This document shows, in pieces, positions 1 to 9,195 of a stretch of DNA of 64,000 nucleotides (position 1 is its first letter; each line of letters begins with the position of its first letter). A model generated the notes under the pieces. The model did no database searches. It was not told where the DNA came from and worked only from the letters and a program-made list of their open reading frames with translations. The position numbers were made by a program, and so were the translations under genes. Location: contig NZ_JACHGQ010000005.1 of the NCBI RefSeq assembly GCF_014202395.1, positions 119,688 through 183,687 of the forward strand. The letters are read 5' to 3'. This DNA comes from Histophilus somni (GTDB taxonomy: Bacteria; Pseudomonadota; Gammaproteobacteria; Enterobacterales; Pasteurellaceae).

Positions 1-976
1 TACCCAATGGGATTTTATTGCCCTCATTACTGACTATGGTATTAGCTATTATGAAAAAGAATCGGGGCAACTTTTTTGTCATAACAGTGCTGAAGATATT
101 GTCAATATGCTACGAGCAGAATGCGATAAATTTCAAGTTAATACCCAATTACGTCAACAGATCGAATACATTGAAAAATTAGACGGTAATGAAAAAGCTC
201 GTTTTCAATTGCAATCTGACGGAAAAATTTGGCAATGTGAAAATTTAGTTATTGCTACCGGCGGATTGTCTATGCCAGCCTTGAGTTCGACACCTTTCGG
301 TTACCAAGTTGCCGAACAATTCGGGCTCAATGTTATTGCTCCACGAGCTGGGCTTGTACCCTTCACATGGCGTGAAATTGATAAATTTTACACCGCACTT
401 TCAGGCATCTCCCTTCCTGTTTGTGTAACCGCAAAGTGCGGTCAATCTTTCAGCAATAATTTACTCTTCACTCATCGGGGGATATCGGGTCCCGCTATTT
501 TACAAATTTCAAATTATTGGCAAGTGAATGAAAATATAGAAATTGATCTGTTACCGATGGAAAATATTCAATTTTTCCTTAACAAGTTACGTCAGACCTC
601 ACCTAAATTACATTTAAAAACCGCCTTATCACGCCTATTACCGCAAAAACTAGTGGATTTATGGTTAAATCACAACATTATTCAAGATGAAGTGATTGCC
701 AACCTCAGCAAAGTGCAGTTAAAAAATCTTGATGATTTAATTCATCATTGGCAAATTCAACCTAACGGCACCGAAGGTTATCGCACCGCAGAAGTCACTA
801 TTGGAGGCGTAGATACGCAAGAAATCTCATCAAAAACGATGGAAAGTCATAAAATCAAAGGTCTTTATTTTATTGGTGAAGTACTTGATGTTACCGGTCG
901 GCTTGGCGGTTATAACTTCCAATGGGCATGGAGCTCAGCCTATGTGTGTGCAAATGGGATTTTGAGCAATAAATAG
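1..976 (+). CDS. NAD(P)/FAD-dependent oxidoreductase, HI0933/YhiN-like family (5' truncated by window edge)
   Basis: The reading frame is open from base 2, so the N-terminus with the FAD-binding GxGxxG motif lies outside the window and the first in-frame ATG (107) is internal. The visible part has the inner flavin segment LVIATGGLSMPALSSTPFG and the family-typical C-terminus DVTGRLGGYNFQWAWSSA, which closes the FAD site in HI0933-like flavoproteins. These proteins (BaiN/YhiN family) are predicted soluble oxidoreductases; the physiological substrate is unknown in most bacteria. An uptake signal sequence lies inside at 434-442. The next gene, ruvB, is on the opposite strand and convergent. Family assignment is good; function is not established. 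Confidence 0.85.
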   Translation, partial: TQWDFIALITDYGISYYEKESGQLFCHNSAEDIVNMLRAECDKFQVNTQLRQQIEYIEKLDGNEKARFQLQSDGKIWQCENLVIATGGLSMPALSSTPFGYQVAEQFGLNVIAPRAGLVPFTWREIDKFYTALSGISLPVCVTAKCGQSFSNNLLFTHRGISGPAILQISNYWQVNENIEIDLLPMENIQFFLNKLRQTSPKLHLKTALSRLLPQKLVDLWLNHNIIQDEVIANLSKVQLKNLDDLIHHWQIQPNGTEGYRTAEVTIGGVDTQEISSKTMESHKIKGLYFIGEVLDVTGRLGGYNFQWAWSSAYVCANGILSNK

Positions 977-1089
977 TACCTTTGCAGAATCTTTACTACA
1001 GAATGGAAGGATACTCGCACAAACCCTCAAGTTGCTTGAAATCCTTGACTATCGACTGACTCACGTTGAGAGTGACTGAAAAAGGAGTG

Positions 1090-2097
1090 CTATTTTTCAA
1101 TCTGTTCCAAACCAAAATGTCGATAAGTTCTTGATGTTGCTATTCTTCCACGAGGTGTCCGTTGTAAAAATCCTTGCTGAATTAAATAAGGCTCCAATAC
1201 ATCTTCAATAGTATCTCGCTCTTCGCCAATTGCCGCCGCCAAATTATCCAATCCTACAGGTCCGCCATCAAACCGCTCAATAATTGCCTGTAATAATTTA
1301 CGATCCATAAAATCAAATCCTGCAAGATCCACATCCAGCATCTTCAGTGCTTCTTGAGCAATAAGTGCGGTAATTTTCCCACCATTTTTGACATCGGCAT
1401 AATCTCGCACTCGGCGTAATAGGCGATTTGCAATACGTGGGGTACCTCGTGAACGACAAGCAATTTCTTGTCCTGCGTCAACATCAATTTCAAGCTGCAA
1501 ACAGACCGCACTTCGAGTAACAATGGAAGCTAAATCCTCTACAGAATAAAACTCCAGTCGCTGCACAATACCGAATCGATCTCGTAATGGAGAAGTCAAA
1601 GAGCCTGCTCTTGTTGTTGCTCCAATCAGCGTAAAAGGCGGTAAATCCAGCTTTATTGAACGGGCAGCAGGACCTTCTCCAATCATAATATCCAGTTGAT
1701 AATCTTCCATCGCCGGATAAAGAACTTCCTCAATAGCTGGTGATAAGCGATGAATTTCATCAATGAATAATACATCATGAGGTTCAAGGTTCGTTAGCAT
1801 TGCCGCTAAATCCCCCGCTTTTTCTAAAACCGGACCTGAAGTAGTACGAATATTCACTCCCATTTCATTGGCAACAATATTCGCCAACGTTGTTTTTCCT
1901 AGTCCAGGGGGTCCAAAAATTAACAAATGATCAAGTGCATCTTGGCGTAATTTTGCTGCTTGGATGAAAATTTCCATTTGCTCTCTAACTTGAGGTTGAC
2001 CGATATAATCACTCAATAATTTAGGGCGAATTGCACGATCAATATATTCATCGTCTACTTTTGCATTGGCACTTACAATGCGATCTACTTCAATCAT
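1090..2097 (-). CDS. ruvB: Holliday junction branch migration ATPase RuvB
   Basis: AAA+ motor that drives branch migration of Holliday junctions with RuvA during recombinational repair. The 335-residue product has a Walker A motif GPPGLGKT at about residues 62-69, Walker B DEIH at about 113-116, sensor region [19 protein letters not shown] and a C-terminal winged-helix part ending in the conserved TPRGRIAT. Length equals the usual RuvB size. It lies 10 bp downstream of ruvA on the same strand, so the two are almost certainly co-transcribed, as in most gammaproteobacteria. No ruvC is present next to them here. An uptake signal copy lies inside the gene at 1363-1371. Confidence 0.98.
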   Translation of the reverse strand: MIEVDRIVSANAKVDDEYIDRAIRPKLLSDYIGQPQVREQMEIFIQAAKLRQDALDHLLIFGPPGLGKTTLANIVANEMGVNIRTTSGPVLEKAGDLAAMLTNLEPHDVLFIDEIHRLSPAIEEVLYPAMEDYQLDIMIGEGPAARSIKLDLPPFTLIGATTRAGSLTSPLRDRFGIVQRLEFYSVEDLASIVTRSAVCLQLEIDVDAGQEIACRSRGTPRIANRLLRRVRDYADVKNGGKITALIAQEALKMLDVDLAGFDFMDRKLLQAIIERFDGGPVGLDNLAAAIGEERDTIEDVLEPYLIQQGFLQRTPRGRIATSRTYRHFGLEQIEK

Positions 2098-2107
2098 TCT
2101 CTATCTC

Positions 2108-2722
2108 TTATAATGCGGCTTTCAAAGCCTCTCGAATAAGCTGTTCACTAGTTAAATCTGCTTTTAACACTTTTTTAACCATTTTCTCTGCTTCAATAGG
2201 CTTATATCCTAACGCAATTAAAGCAGAAACTGCTTCATCCAACTGCAAACTTTGATCCGGTTTTGAGCATTTAATTCCAGGTAAATGAGAGCTTTTAATA
2301 AAGAAATCTGTTTGTTGTAAGCCTTTAAATTTACCTTTTAGCTCCACCAATAAACGTTCAGCAGTTTTTTTTCCTACTCCGGGAATTTTGACTAATTTAG
2401 ATAATTCTTCTTGTTCAATCGCATACACAAATTCATTCACTGACATCGCAGACAGGATAGCTAAAGCTAATTTTGGTCCAACTCCATTGGTTTTAATCAA
2501 TTCACGAAATAAAGAGCGGTCTTGTTTATGGCTAAATCCAAATAACAAATGAGCATCTTCACGCACTACAAAATGCGTAAACAACGTAGTTTCCTGCCCA
2601 ACTTCCGGCAAATTATAAAAACTTGTCATGGGTAAAAGTAACTCATACCCAACACCTTGAACATCCAGTAAAATTTCCGGAGCTTGTTTTTCAACCAGTA
2701 TTCCTGTTACACGCCCAATCAT
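2108..2722 (-). CDS. ruvA: Holliday junction DNA helicase subunit RuvA
   Basis: RuvA tetramers bind the four-way junction and load RuvB. The 204-residue protein starts with the OB-fold domain ([20 protein letters not shown]), followed by tandem helix-hairpin-helix motifs NGVGPKLA (about 79-86) and IPGVGKKTA (about 113-121). It ends with domain III (about 155-204), which contacts RuvB and has the usual [11 protein letters not shown] segment. First gene of a ruvAB pair on the minus strand. A strong hairpin terminator at 2761-2795 separates it from recC upstream, so ruvAB must have its own promoter in 2723-2760 or receive read-through. Confidence 0.98.
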   Translation of the reverse strand: MIGRVTGILVEKQAPEILLDVQGVGYELLLPMTSFYNLPEVGQETTLFTHFVVREDAHLLFGFSHKQDRSLFRELIKTNGVGPKLALAILSAMSVNEFVYAIEQEELSKLVKIPGVGKKTAERLLVELKGKFKGLQQTDFFIKSSHLPGIKCSKPDQSLQLDEAVSALIALGYKPIEAEKMVKKVLKADLTSEQLIREALKAAL

Positions 2723-2760
2723 ATCTCACCTTACATAGCGTAAAATAAAGCACTAAGGAT

Positions 2761-2795
2761 AAAACAAAACTGGATAAATATCCAGTTTTGTTTTT
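2761..2795 (-). terminator. Intrinsic terminator after recC
   Basis: Perfect 12-bp arms at 2765-2776 (CAAAACTGGATA) and 2779-2790 flanked by A4 on the left and T5 on the right. Read on the minus strand, the hairpin follows the recC stop codon and runs into TTTT, so it terminates recC before ruvA. It could also work on the plus strand, but no plus-strand gene precedes it. Confidence 0.8.
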
Positions 2796-2800
2796 ATTTT

Positions 2801-5800
2801 CTATTCAACTCTTTTTAGCATTAACATTAAATCGAACCATTGTATAACACGTTGATTAATTTCTAAAATATGTGAATCGTCTAGTTTTGTTTGTGCTAAT
2901 ATTCTTTGCCAATAAGGATCTGTTTTCACATAAAAATTTCTCTCTTTTCTACCTGAGCCAAGTTCTGATAACAATTCAAAACAAGCAGATAAATCAATAT
3001 CTTTTTCCTCTTTCCATTTATTACTCTTCGGAGTAAAAAGCAATTGAAGATATTGATCGAAATTTTTCATTGGCATTAATAACACTGAAACTTGTCCAAG
3101 TAAATATGCCTCAACATAAGTTTGAAGCTGTTGAAGTGCGGTAGATTTTTCTATTTTTTCAAAAGAAAGTCTGCTGTCTAAAGAGTAATGCTCAATTTGC
3201 GAATTAGGCTCTCCCGCTAAAGTTTGTACTAAATGATAAATCCATGTTTGGATAATATCTTTCGTTTTGATAGTAGATGCTCGCCAAGTTACTCGATGCA
3301 TTTTTTGATGATATAAGCAGTCAATGCTACCGATTAAACGTACCTTTCCGTATTCTGTTTCAATGTGTAAATCAAGAGGGATTTGTTCCGATATTTTATC
3401 CAAATAAGGCGTAACTAAAGATTTAAGTGTAATGATCTCATTTTTTGTTTTTTGCTGATAAATTTTTGCAAACGCCCCTTGTGGCATAATTCCCTTAATT
3501 TTCATCCGAGCAAAAAAGTCTTCCCATTCCTGCTCAGAAAGATAAATAAGTTCTTCTTTTATTTGATATAACTCTAAATTATCTAAAGTAAAATTTTCAG
3601 TATCCGCAATATTTTGTTCTGTCTTACGTAAAAAAACACGTAATTTTTGCTCAAAAAAATACCGAACAGGATCCTGAATAAACGCAATTAAGTCATTTAA
3701 TGAAATTTCTTTAACTATCTCTGTATCATTTATCGGCTGTAAAAAATTCGCCAAATTGCCACTATCTTTTTTATTTGCCAACACTAGCCATTGCTTAGAA
3801 AAAGAGCGGTCTCTTTTGGTGAAATTTTCTCGGCTAAATGCAGTCATCGCATGTTGTTGAATAAGTGATTTTTTCAGAATATCTTGTCCTCTTAGATCAC
3901 CTTGAGCGTTAATATTTTCAGCTATATAATCCAACAATTGCGTAACAAGAACTGAAGGTTCTCGTTCACTATCATCAATAATAGAGCGACCAATATAACT
4001 CACATAAAAATACTGTTGTGCCGAGATCAATGCTTCTAAAAATAAATAGCGATCATCATCTCGGCGAAAACGATCGCCTTTTTTGCGATGATATTGCATT
4101 AAATCAAAGCTGTTCGGCGTTTGTTGACGTGGATAATCACCATCATTCATACCAAGTAAACACACCACTTTAAAAGGGATTGATCGCATGGGGAGAAGCG
4201 TACAAAAAGTGACTTTCCCCATTAAAAATTTTAGGCTATTAGGTATATCTTTTAAGCGTTCAACAAAAACTTCGTAAATAACCTCCGCACTTATTTCTTG
4301 CTGAAAAGAGCTATCTAGGATCAACTCCGTTAATTGTTGAATAGTGTCAATAAGATAATTAAAAGTTGTTTTGTATTGTTGCGGAATATCCATTCCGTCT
4401 ACCACAAAAAAAGATGACATTAATTCAATTAAATGTTCTTCCCACTTTTCAATAACGTGATCTACTTGCAAAAATTGATGCCATTGATACAAACGAGTAA
4501 TAAAATCCTTTAAATAACCGACAAGCTGCCCTTTTAATCCATAGGTATCATCAAAGCCAAGCGTATCTAACCATAGACCATTTTCTTCCCGCATAGCAAA
4601 TCCCAGTAACATTCTCTCTAAACCTGCCTGCCAAGCGTTATAATTTTGCAAGGATTGTTGCGGATATTTTTCTAATCCGAATCGAATACCCGAATGCTCA
4701 ACCCAATGACGAATTTGTGCCAAATCCTCTAAAGTAATATTAAAACTCTGACGAATAACAGGATGATCCAAAAAAGTCAGCACTTCCTCCGCACTGAATA
4801 AACTTTCTTTTAAATTTAACAGCTGTAAAAAAGCAGATACTAAAGGGTCATTTTCGGAAAGTTTGCTGTCTGCGATAGAGTACGGAATATAGTGTTCGCC
4901 TTGACTGAATACCGCCTGAATATACGGTGCATATTTATCAATGTCTGCAACCATAACTACCACATCTTTAGGTGTCAAATCCTGAGCTTGGTTAAATAGA
5001 TGTAACAAATAATCTTGTAGAGCTTGAACCTCTCGTATTGGACTATAACAAGAATGAAAAGTTAAAGAGCGGTCATTTTCTGCCAAATTTAAAAACTTGT
5101 GCTTCGAAGGAACCAAATCTAAAATGCGTGCCTGTACTTGCGACAACAATATTTTTTCCGAAAGTTCGACATAAGCATTGATTTCATTAGCCTCCAGTTC
5201 AGTGAGTAAATACAAATAATCCCGTCCTAATTTTCCCCATGAGGAAAGCAAAGGATTGCCAACCTGTAACTTTTCATCATAAATTTGTTCAAATCCATTT
5301 TGTTCAAAAGTATGTATTTGCGCATCGGATAACCAAGCCTGTGTATTTTGTGGTTGTTGGAAATCTTGCCAACTTATACGCTCTCGCACTTTCAAACGTT
5401 GCCAATGGCTCTGATCAATTATATCTCCCCAATATTCACGACAAGCATTATTAAAAAATAAATGCACATCGCAATGCTGGCTTAATGCACTTAAAGTATC
5501 TAAATGCACCTTCGGTAAAGCTGAAATACCAAATACAAAAATTCTCGTAGGCAAATTTTTAGGTTTTTCGCCGGCAATATGTTTTAAGAAAAGTAAATGT
5601 AGATGTGCACGATGTAAAACATTCTTTTGTGTTTCTTTTTGCACAGAGCATACTAAAGCTCTCCATAAAATACCTTGCCAAACAATATGTTGCTCAACTT
5701 GAGAAAAACATGATTCTGAGACAAATAAATTTTTTTGGTAATACTGAATTTGCTGAATAATTTCTACGCCTTTATTCTGCTCCCAACTTATAATCCATTC

Positions 5801-6235
5801 CGGTCGATAAACTAAATATTGGTCAAATAACTCTGCTATTTTGCTGGCTAATTGGTAGTATCGCTGCTGACTTGATTGATAACTTTGCTGTAAATATTGA
5901 CGCAATATGTAAAATTCCGGTTGATCTATATAATGCGGAATAATTTCCATTAATCGCCAAGTCATATTTTCTTTACTAAATTGAGAAGAAGCTGTGACTT
6001 GCGGTAAATTATCAACATATAATTGCCAAATAAAACTTGCAGGCATAGGAAAAGACAAATTTGCCGATATACCTTTTTTCTCTGCAATCTGCCACTGTAT
6101 CCACTGTGCCATACCGCCACTTTGTACTAAAATAACTTCTTTTTGGAAAGGATCTGATAATGGCTGTTGATCCATTAAATGTAACAAAATATCTTTTTGC
6201 GTTTCCAATTGATTGGAATAATACAAAGTAAACAC
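2801..6235 (-). CDS. recC: Exodeoxyribonuclease V gamma subunit RecC
   Basis: Subunit of RecBCD helicase-nuclease, responsible for Chi recognition and for splitting the duplex during double-strand break repair. The 1144-residue product is near the usual RecC length (about 1120). It begins with the characteristic FTLYYSNQLE and VQSGGMAQWIQWQIA segments, and has the conserved FGISALPKVHLD, FHSCYSPIREVQALQD and CLLGMNDGDYPRQ blocks in order. No disruption is seen. It lies 52 bp downstream of the pseudopilin operon comNOPQ on the same strand, an arrangement also known from H. influenzae. recB and recD are not in the window. An uptake signal copy is at 3134-3142. Confidence 0.97.
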   Translation of the reverse strand: MFTLYYSNQLETQKDILLHLMDQQPLSDPFQKEVILVQSGGMAQWIQWQIAEKKGISANLSFPMPASFIWQLYVDNLPQVTASSQFSKENMTWRLMEIIPHYIDQPEFYILRQYLQQSYQSSQQRYYQLASKIAELFDQYLVYRPEWIISWEQNKGVEIIQQIQYYQKNLFVSESCFSQVEQHIVWQGILWRALVCSVQKETQKNVLHRAHLHLLFLKHIAGEKPKNLPTRIFVFGISALPKVHLDTLSALSQHCDVHLFFNNACREYWGDIIDQSHWQRLKVRERISWQDFQQPQNTQAWLSDAQIHTFEQNGFEQIYDEKLQVGNPLLSSWGKLGRDYLYLLTELEANEINAYVELSEKILLSQVQARILDLVPSKHKFLNLAENDRSLTFHSCYSPIREVQALQDYLLHLFNQAQDLTPKDVVVMVADIDKYAPYIQAVFSQGEHYIPYSIADSKLSENDPLVSAFLQLLNLKESLFSAEEVLTFLDHPVIRQSFNITLEDLAQIRHWVEHSGIRFGLEKYPQQSLQNYNAWQAGLERMLLGFAMREENGLWLDTLGFDDTYGLKGQLVGYLKDFITRLYQWHQFLQVDHVIEKWEEHLIELMSSFFVVDGMDIPQQYKTTFNYLIDTIQQLTELILDSSFQQEISAEVIYEVFVERLKDIPNSLKFLMGKVTFCTLLPMRSIPFKVVCLLGMNDGDYPRQQTPNSFDLMQYHRKKGDRFRRDDDRYLFLEALISAQQYFYVSYIGRSIIDDSEREPSVLVTQLLDYIAENINAQGDLRGQDILKKSLIQQHAMTAFSRENFTKRDRSFSKQWLVLANKKDSGNLANFLQPINDTEIVKEISLNDLIAFIQDPVRYFFEQKLRVFLRKTEQNIADTENFTLDNLELYQIKEELIYLSEQEWEDFFARMKIKGIMPQGAFAKIYQQKTKNEIITLKSLVTPYLDKISEQIPLDLHIETEYGKVRLIGSIDCLYHQKMHRVTWRASTIKTKDIIQTWIYHLVQTLAGEPNSQIEHYSLDSRLSFEKIEKSTALQQLQTYVEAYLLGQVSVLLMPMKNFDQYLQLLFTPKSNKWKEEKDIDLSACFELLSELGSGRKERNFYVKTDPYWQRILAQTKLDDSHILEINQRVIQWFDLMLMLKRVE

Positions 6236-6287
6236 AAATGTTCCTTATTCTTCTAATAACTTCATTTAGCATAGCTTTTCAAAATAA

Positions 6288-6605
6288 TTAATCAAGCAAT
6301 AAATTTACTTGTTGATTTGCATAAGAAACTCGTACATTCTTACCTTCACAATTGATCTTAAACTTATAACCATTTTGCTCGATATTATGCGGACAATGAA
6401 AATGCGGTTCTAGAAATAAGCGTTGATGTTGATTTTCAGCGATTTGCAAAGCTTGATAACGTAGATAAATATTTACCGCACTTTTTCTTTGATAACTAAC
6501 CCATTGATTAACAAATAAAAATAATGTAGAAAATATCATCATTGTGACTAATAACGTGATCAAGCTGGTACCCCGTTGAGGAAATTTATAATGGTTGAAA
6601 ATCAT
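6288..6605 (-). CDS. comQ: Competence pseudopilin ComQ-like (prepilin-type N-terminus)
   Basis: Short 105-residue protein with a prepilin-like leader ending in QRG followed by TSLITLLVTMMIFSTLFLF, a hydrophobic alpha-1 helix. The start at 6605 is chosen because it follows GGAG with good spacing and puts the prepilin peptidase site near residue 12; the frame stays open upstream inside comP without a better start. It overlaps the end of comP by 20 bp, which suggests translational coupling. Position as the last gene before recC matches comQ of H. influenzae, a gene needed for transformation. Presumed minor pseudopilin in the type IV pilus-like DNA uptake machine; exact role unknown. Confidence 0.75.
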   Translation of the reverse strand: MIFNHYKFPQRGTSLITLLVTMMIFSTLFLFVNQWVSYQRKSAVNIYLRYQALQIAENQHQRLFLEPHFHCPHNIEQNGYKFKINCEGKNVRVSYANQQVNLLLD

Positions 6606-7266
6606 ACCAACTATTCTCCGCAAACTGCCAATAACTATATGATCGGATAAGATCGATGATTGTTTTTGAGCGATACACAATTTTAACTGCTGGTTCAATA
6701 CTTAATTTCCCGCCGGTAATAACCGTTCCACTAATTTTACCTTTTCCTATTAACTTCAAATCCCCTTCAGCAATAACAACTGCATTAATATTACCTTGTA
6801 TCTCCAATTCAGCTGATTTTTCCTCAACCCAATAGAGGTAATTTACTTTATCTCTCGGCAAAATAGCAGGCGGTGAATGTAATTTATGTTGAAATAAGTC
6901 CAGTAACTCAAGATTTATATACTGACTTAGCCCTGCCTCATAAGTAGCTTTTTTCGGCCTTTTTTTAAACAAATATTTTCTTTCACACCATACAAATTGA
7001 GAAGTGCGGTCAATTTTTCGTCGACTTTCAAATTCGATCTTCAAACTTTTCAAATTATTATTCAGAGGCTGGTTTTCACAAAGTTTTTCTTTTTGAGAAA
7101 TACTTTGTCTCTGTAATATAAGACTTTGTTCTAAATATATTTTCCGTTGAGAAACAATGGATGAATGCAACGAAATCAAATCACCATCAAAAAAAAGTAA
7201 AATTAATAATACTGAGCTTAACAGCATTAATAGGGTGAGCGTTACAACTCCTTTTTGTATATTCAT
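6586..7266 (-). CDS. comP: Competence protein ComP-like, DNA uptake operon
   Basis: 226 residues. The N-terminus MNIQKGVVTLTLLMLLSSVL looks like a short prepilin leader (cleavage after KG) followed by a hydrophobic helix, as in PilX-like minor pilins. The rest is predicted periplasmic and includes a small right-handed-repeat-like stretch (IQGNINAVVIAEGDLKLIGKG) of the kind seen in polymer-forming proteins. Two base pairs separate it from comO, and it overlaps comQ. Naming rests on operon position (third of four genes before recC) and the N-terminal architecture; sequence similarity could not be tested here. An uptake signal lies at 7002-7010. Confidence 0.75.
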   Translation of the reverse strand: MNIQKGVVTLTLLMLLSSVLLILLFFDGDLISLHSSIVSQRKIYLEQSLILQRQSISQKEKLCENQPLNNNLKSLKIEFESRRKIDRTSQFVWCERKYLFKKRPKKATYEAGLSQYINLELLDLFQHKLHSPPAILPRDKVNYLYWVEEKSAELEIQGNINAVVIAEGDLKLIGKGKISGTVITGGKLSIEPAVKIVYRSKTIIDLIRSYSYWQFAENSWYDFQPL

Positions 7267-7268
7267 TT

Positions 7269-7982
7269 TTATCTCTTTTGATTAAGCAAAGGAATAATGG
7301 CTGAAGTCTCATATTCGACTTGTTTATTTCGCTTTAGATGCCCTTTTAGATAAACTTCCAATCCATTGTAATCAGCAATCCAATGAAATTTTAATGCAGT
7401 TATGGCTATGTCATTTTCATCTAATAAATCGACCCACCCTCCGCTATTACATGCAGGTTGTTGTAAATAGCTTTGGCATTGTTTTTGATTACAATTCGCG
7501 CTAATTGAATTTTTATAAGTTAATCTTGTCTCTATCATTTGTTTATTTAAGCGATAACCAAATAACTCTCGCTCAATTTCACGAGCTGTATTTTGTTTAT
7601 TCCTTACACAAACATTATTACGATATGTCGTACCTACACAGCCGGTAGCATCAAGATCATAAATAAAAAGAACGCAACTATTCGAAGGTTCATTATCAGC
7701 TTGAGCGACTACAATACTCTTTCCGCTTTTATCTTGTTCAAATAAATCGAAATTACTCCGAACCAATTTATCACTAATAGCCCTAAATCCACTACGGCGA
7801 ATATCCTTACCCAAAAGTTGGATAGTTCGTTGCAATTCTGATTGTAAATAGAGATGCAAAAGTATCTGTTTATTTTGTTGCTGACTATAACTATAAAATG
7901 CACTAACACTCATTAATAACATCATTGATAAGCTCAACGCTATCATTACACTTAATAAAGTTTGTCCACGATAAATAATCAA
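7269..7982 (-). CDS. comO: Competence pseudopilin ComO-like (PilW-type)
   Basis: 237 residues. Leader MIIYRG followed by QTLLSVMIALSLSMMLLMSV gives a prepilin-type signal with a six-residue leader. The downstream ELQRTIQLLGKDIRRSGFRA block is typical of PilW/GspJ-like minor pilins. Several cysteines (about residues 103-175) suggest disulfides in the periplasmic domain. It sits 12 bp after comN. Expected to help assemble the type IV pilus/pseudopilus for DNA uptake. Named by operon context with comN, comP, comQ and recC. Confidence 0.78.
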   Translation of the reverse strand: MIIYRGQTLLSVMIALSLSMMLLMSVSAFYSYSQQQNKQILLHLYLQSELQRTIQLLGKDIRRSGFRAISDKLVRSNFDLFEQDKSGKSIVVAQADNEPSNSCVLFIYDLDATGCVGTTYRNNVCVRNKQNTAREIERELFGYRLNKQMIETRLTYKNSISANCNQKQCQSYLQQPACNSGGWVDLLDENDIAITALKFHWIADYNGLEVYLKGHLKRNKQVEYETSAIIPLLNQKR

Positions 7983-7994
7983 TGTTCCCCCTTA

Positions 7995-8522
7995 CTAATG
8001 ATCATTCACGCAAGCACTTAACGATTGGTAACCTTTAAGTTTTAAAGATCCTACATTAAAAAACGAAAATACTGTTCTTTGCTGATCAGATTGCAATACA
8101 AAACAAGTCGTCGTACTTGTATTCCTTGTACCGTTTAATCTAGTCATTTCTCTAGGATAATAAACTTTGCTGATTAACATGGTTTTATCTGCAAAATAAG
8201 GATAATAAAATTTCATCGGAATATTTCTATTACAGCTGCGAGGATTTAAACAATCACATATATCTGTGTTTTTTGGTTGTGCAACCAGACACCAACGCTT
8301 ACTCACTAAATCACGATTAGCAATTAAAAACCAAATATCATTAGAATTTTCAACTCGAGCTTGTAACTCCCTTATGAAAATATAGAGTTTATTTTGCTCT
8401 TTTTCTAAAATCATTTTTGTATTTGCTGTTTGCCACATGGGAAAAGAAAATGTTACTGTCATACTGATAATCAGTAAAACAATCAATATTTCTAATAGAG
8501 TAAACCCCTTTAATGCTTTCAT
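7995..8522 (-). CDS. comN: Competence pseudopilin ComN-like (FimT/PilE-type), first gene of comNOPQ
   Basis: 175 residues. MKALKG followed by FTLLEILIVLLIISMTVTFS is a textbook type IV prepilin signal with Glu at position +5 after cleavage. The mature part has paired cysteines around CDCLNPRSC. First gene of a four-gene competence operon transcribed toward recC. The start follows AGGA with 7-bp spacing. About 65 bp upstream lies a CRP-S site, so expression should need CRP-cAMP and Sxy. An uptake signal sits in the leader at 8539-8547. Confidence 0.82.
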   Translation of the reverse strand: MKALKGFTLLEILIVLLIISMTVTFSFPMWQTANTKMILEKEQNKLYIFIRELQARVENSNDIWFLIANRDLVSKRWCLVAQPKNTDICDCLNPRSCNRNIPMKFYYPYFADKTMLISKVYYPREMTRLNGTRNTSTTTCFVLQSDQQRTVFSFFNVGSLKLKGYQSLSACVNDH

Positions 8523-8585
8523 TTTTTTCCTATTTTTGACCGCACTTTAACTCATCTGGAAAAATGGGTAAAAATAATTAAAAAA

Positions 8586-8607
8586 AATTACGATACAGAT
8601 CGCAAAA
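8586..8607 (-). promoter_or_regulatory. CRP-S (Sxy-dependent) competence regulatory site upstream of comN
   Basis: Read on the minus strand the core is TGCGA-TCTGTA-TCGTA inside T-rich and A-rich flanks. The C at position 3 of the first half-site (TGCGA rather than TGTGA) is the hallmark of CRP-S sites, which need Sxy in addition to CRP in Haemophilus. A TAATTAT stretch lies shortly downstream and could serve as the -10 element. Motif seen directly; regulation inferred. Confidence 0.8.
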
Positions 8608-8730
8608 ATAGAATTTAGTAAAAAGAAAAGTGACTAATTTTAAGTATATGTCCTCTTAAGAGAAACAAACAGAAAAGACACGATAAATAAGAATAACCAA
8701 TATTTTTATGAATGAATCTTTAAACATGAC

Positions 8731-8806
8731 TGGTGGGTCGTGAAGGATTCGAACCTTCGACCAACGGATTAAAAGTCCGCTGCTCTACCGACTGAGCTAA
8801 CGACCC
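8731..8806 (-). tRNA. tRNA-Lys (anticodon UUU), copy 3 in transcription order
   Basis: 76 nt including encoded CCA. On the minus strand it starts GGGTCGTTAGCTCAG and has anticodon loop CTTTTAA, the T-loop GTTCGAATC and acceptor pairing GGGTCGT/ACGACCC. Last of three identical copies with period 101 bp, identical spacers included. Confidence 0.97.
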
Positions 8807-8831
8807 ATAAATTGGGATATTACAAATAAAA

Positions 8832-8907
8832 TGGTGGGTCGTGAAGGATTCGAACCTTCGACCAACGGATTAAAAGTCCGCTGCTCTACCGACTGAGCTA
8901 ACGACCC
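8832..8907 (-). tRNA. tRNA-Lys (anticodon UUU), copy 2
   Basis: Sequence identical to the flanking copies (acceptor GGGTCGT, anticodon TTT, CCA encoded). The spacer to the next copy is the same 25 bp in both intervals, pointing to recent tandem duplication or gene conversion. Confidence 0.97.
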
Positions 8908-8932
8908 ATAAATTGGGATATTACAAATAAAA

Positions 8933-9008
8933 TGGTGGGTCGTGAAGGATTCGAACCTTCGACCAACGGATTAAAAGTCCGCTGCTCTACCGACTGAGCT
9001 AACGACCC
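8933..9008 (-). tRNA. tRNA-Lys (anticodon UUU), copy 1 (promoter-proximal)
   Basis: Identical to the two downstream copies. It is nearest to the promoter at 9031-9058, so the three genes are read as one transcript from right to left. It lies downstream of the pal terminator and is therefore an independent unit. Confidence 0.97.
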
Positions 9009-9030
9009 TCATTGTTTGTAACGAGCGGAT

Positions 9031-9058
9031 ATATTACTGTTTTTATTTTAATAATCAA
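9031..9058 (-). promoter_or_regulatory. Probable sigma-70 promoter of the tRNA-Lys cluster
   Basis: On the minus strand, TTGATT (9053-9058) and TAATAT (9031-9036) are 16 bp apart. They are followed by a GC-rich stretch CCGCTCG typical of stringently controlled stable-RNA promoters. Start expected near 9024. Confidence 0.6.
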
Positions 9059-9162
9059 TAAAATTTTTTTATTTTTTGTTTATTTGAACGAATAGTCGGC
9101 AGAAAAGGGGCATTTAAAACAAATATACCCACTTAAATTCAAAATTTACCGAAAAAATGCAA

Positions 9163-9189
9163 TAAAAAACCGGGCATCATACCCGGCTT
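9163..9189 (-). terminator. Intrinsic terminator after pal
   Basis: On the minus strand, AAGCCGGG pairs with CCCGGTTTTTT: a GC-rich stem (CCGGG arms at 9170-9174 and 9182-9186) followed by a T run, just after the pal stop codon. It ends the tol-pal transcript before the tRNA genes. Confidence 0.85.
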
Positions 9190-9195
9190 AAGAAA

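Noticed and set aside
977..1089. Possible hairpin or small RNA between the flavoprotein gene and ruvB
   Set aside because: Only short, weak inverted segments around GACTCAC and GAGTGAC; no T run or promoter seen.
6586..6605. comP/comQ overlap as a possible frameshift
   Set aside because: Both frames have their own prepilin-type N-terminus and the 20-bp overlap has a suitable SD; normal operon overlap.
8731..9008. 101-bp direct repeats that could suggest a CRISPR or satellite array
   Set aside because: Each unit is a complete tRNA-Lys with cloverleaf and CCA; spacers are identical, not unique.
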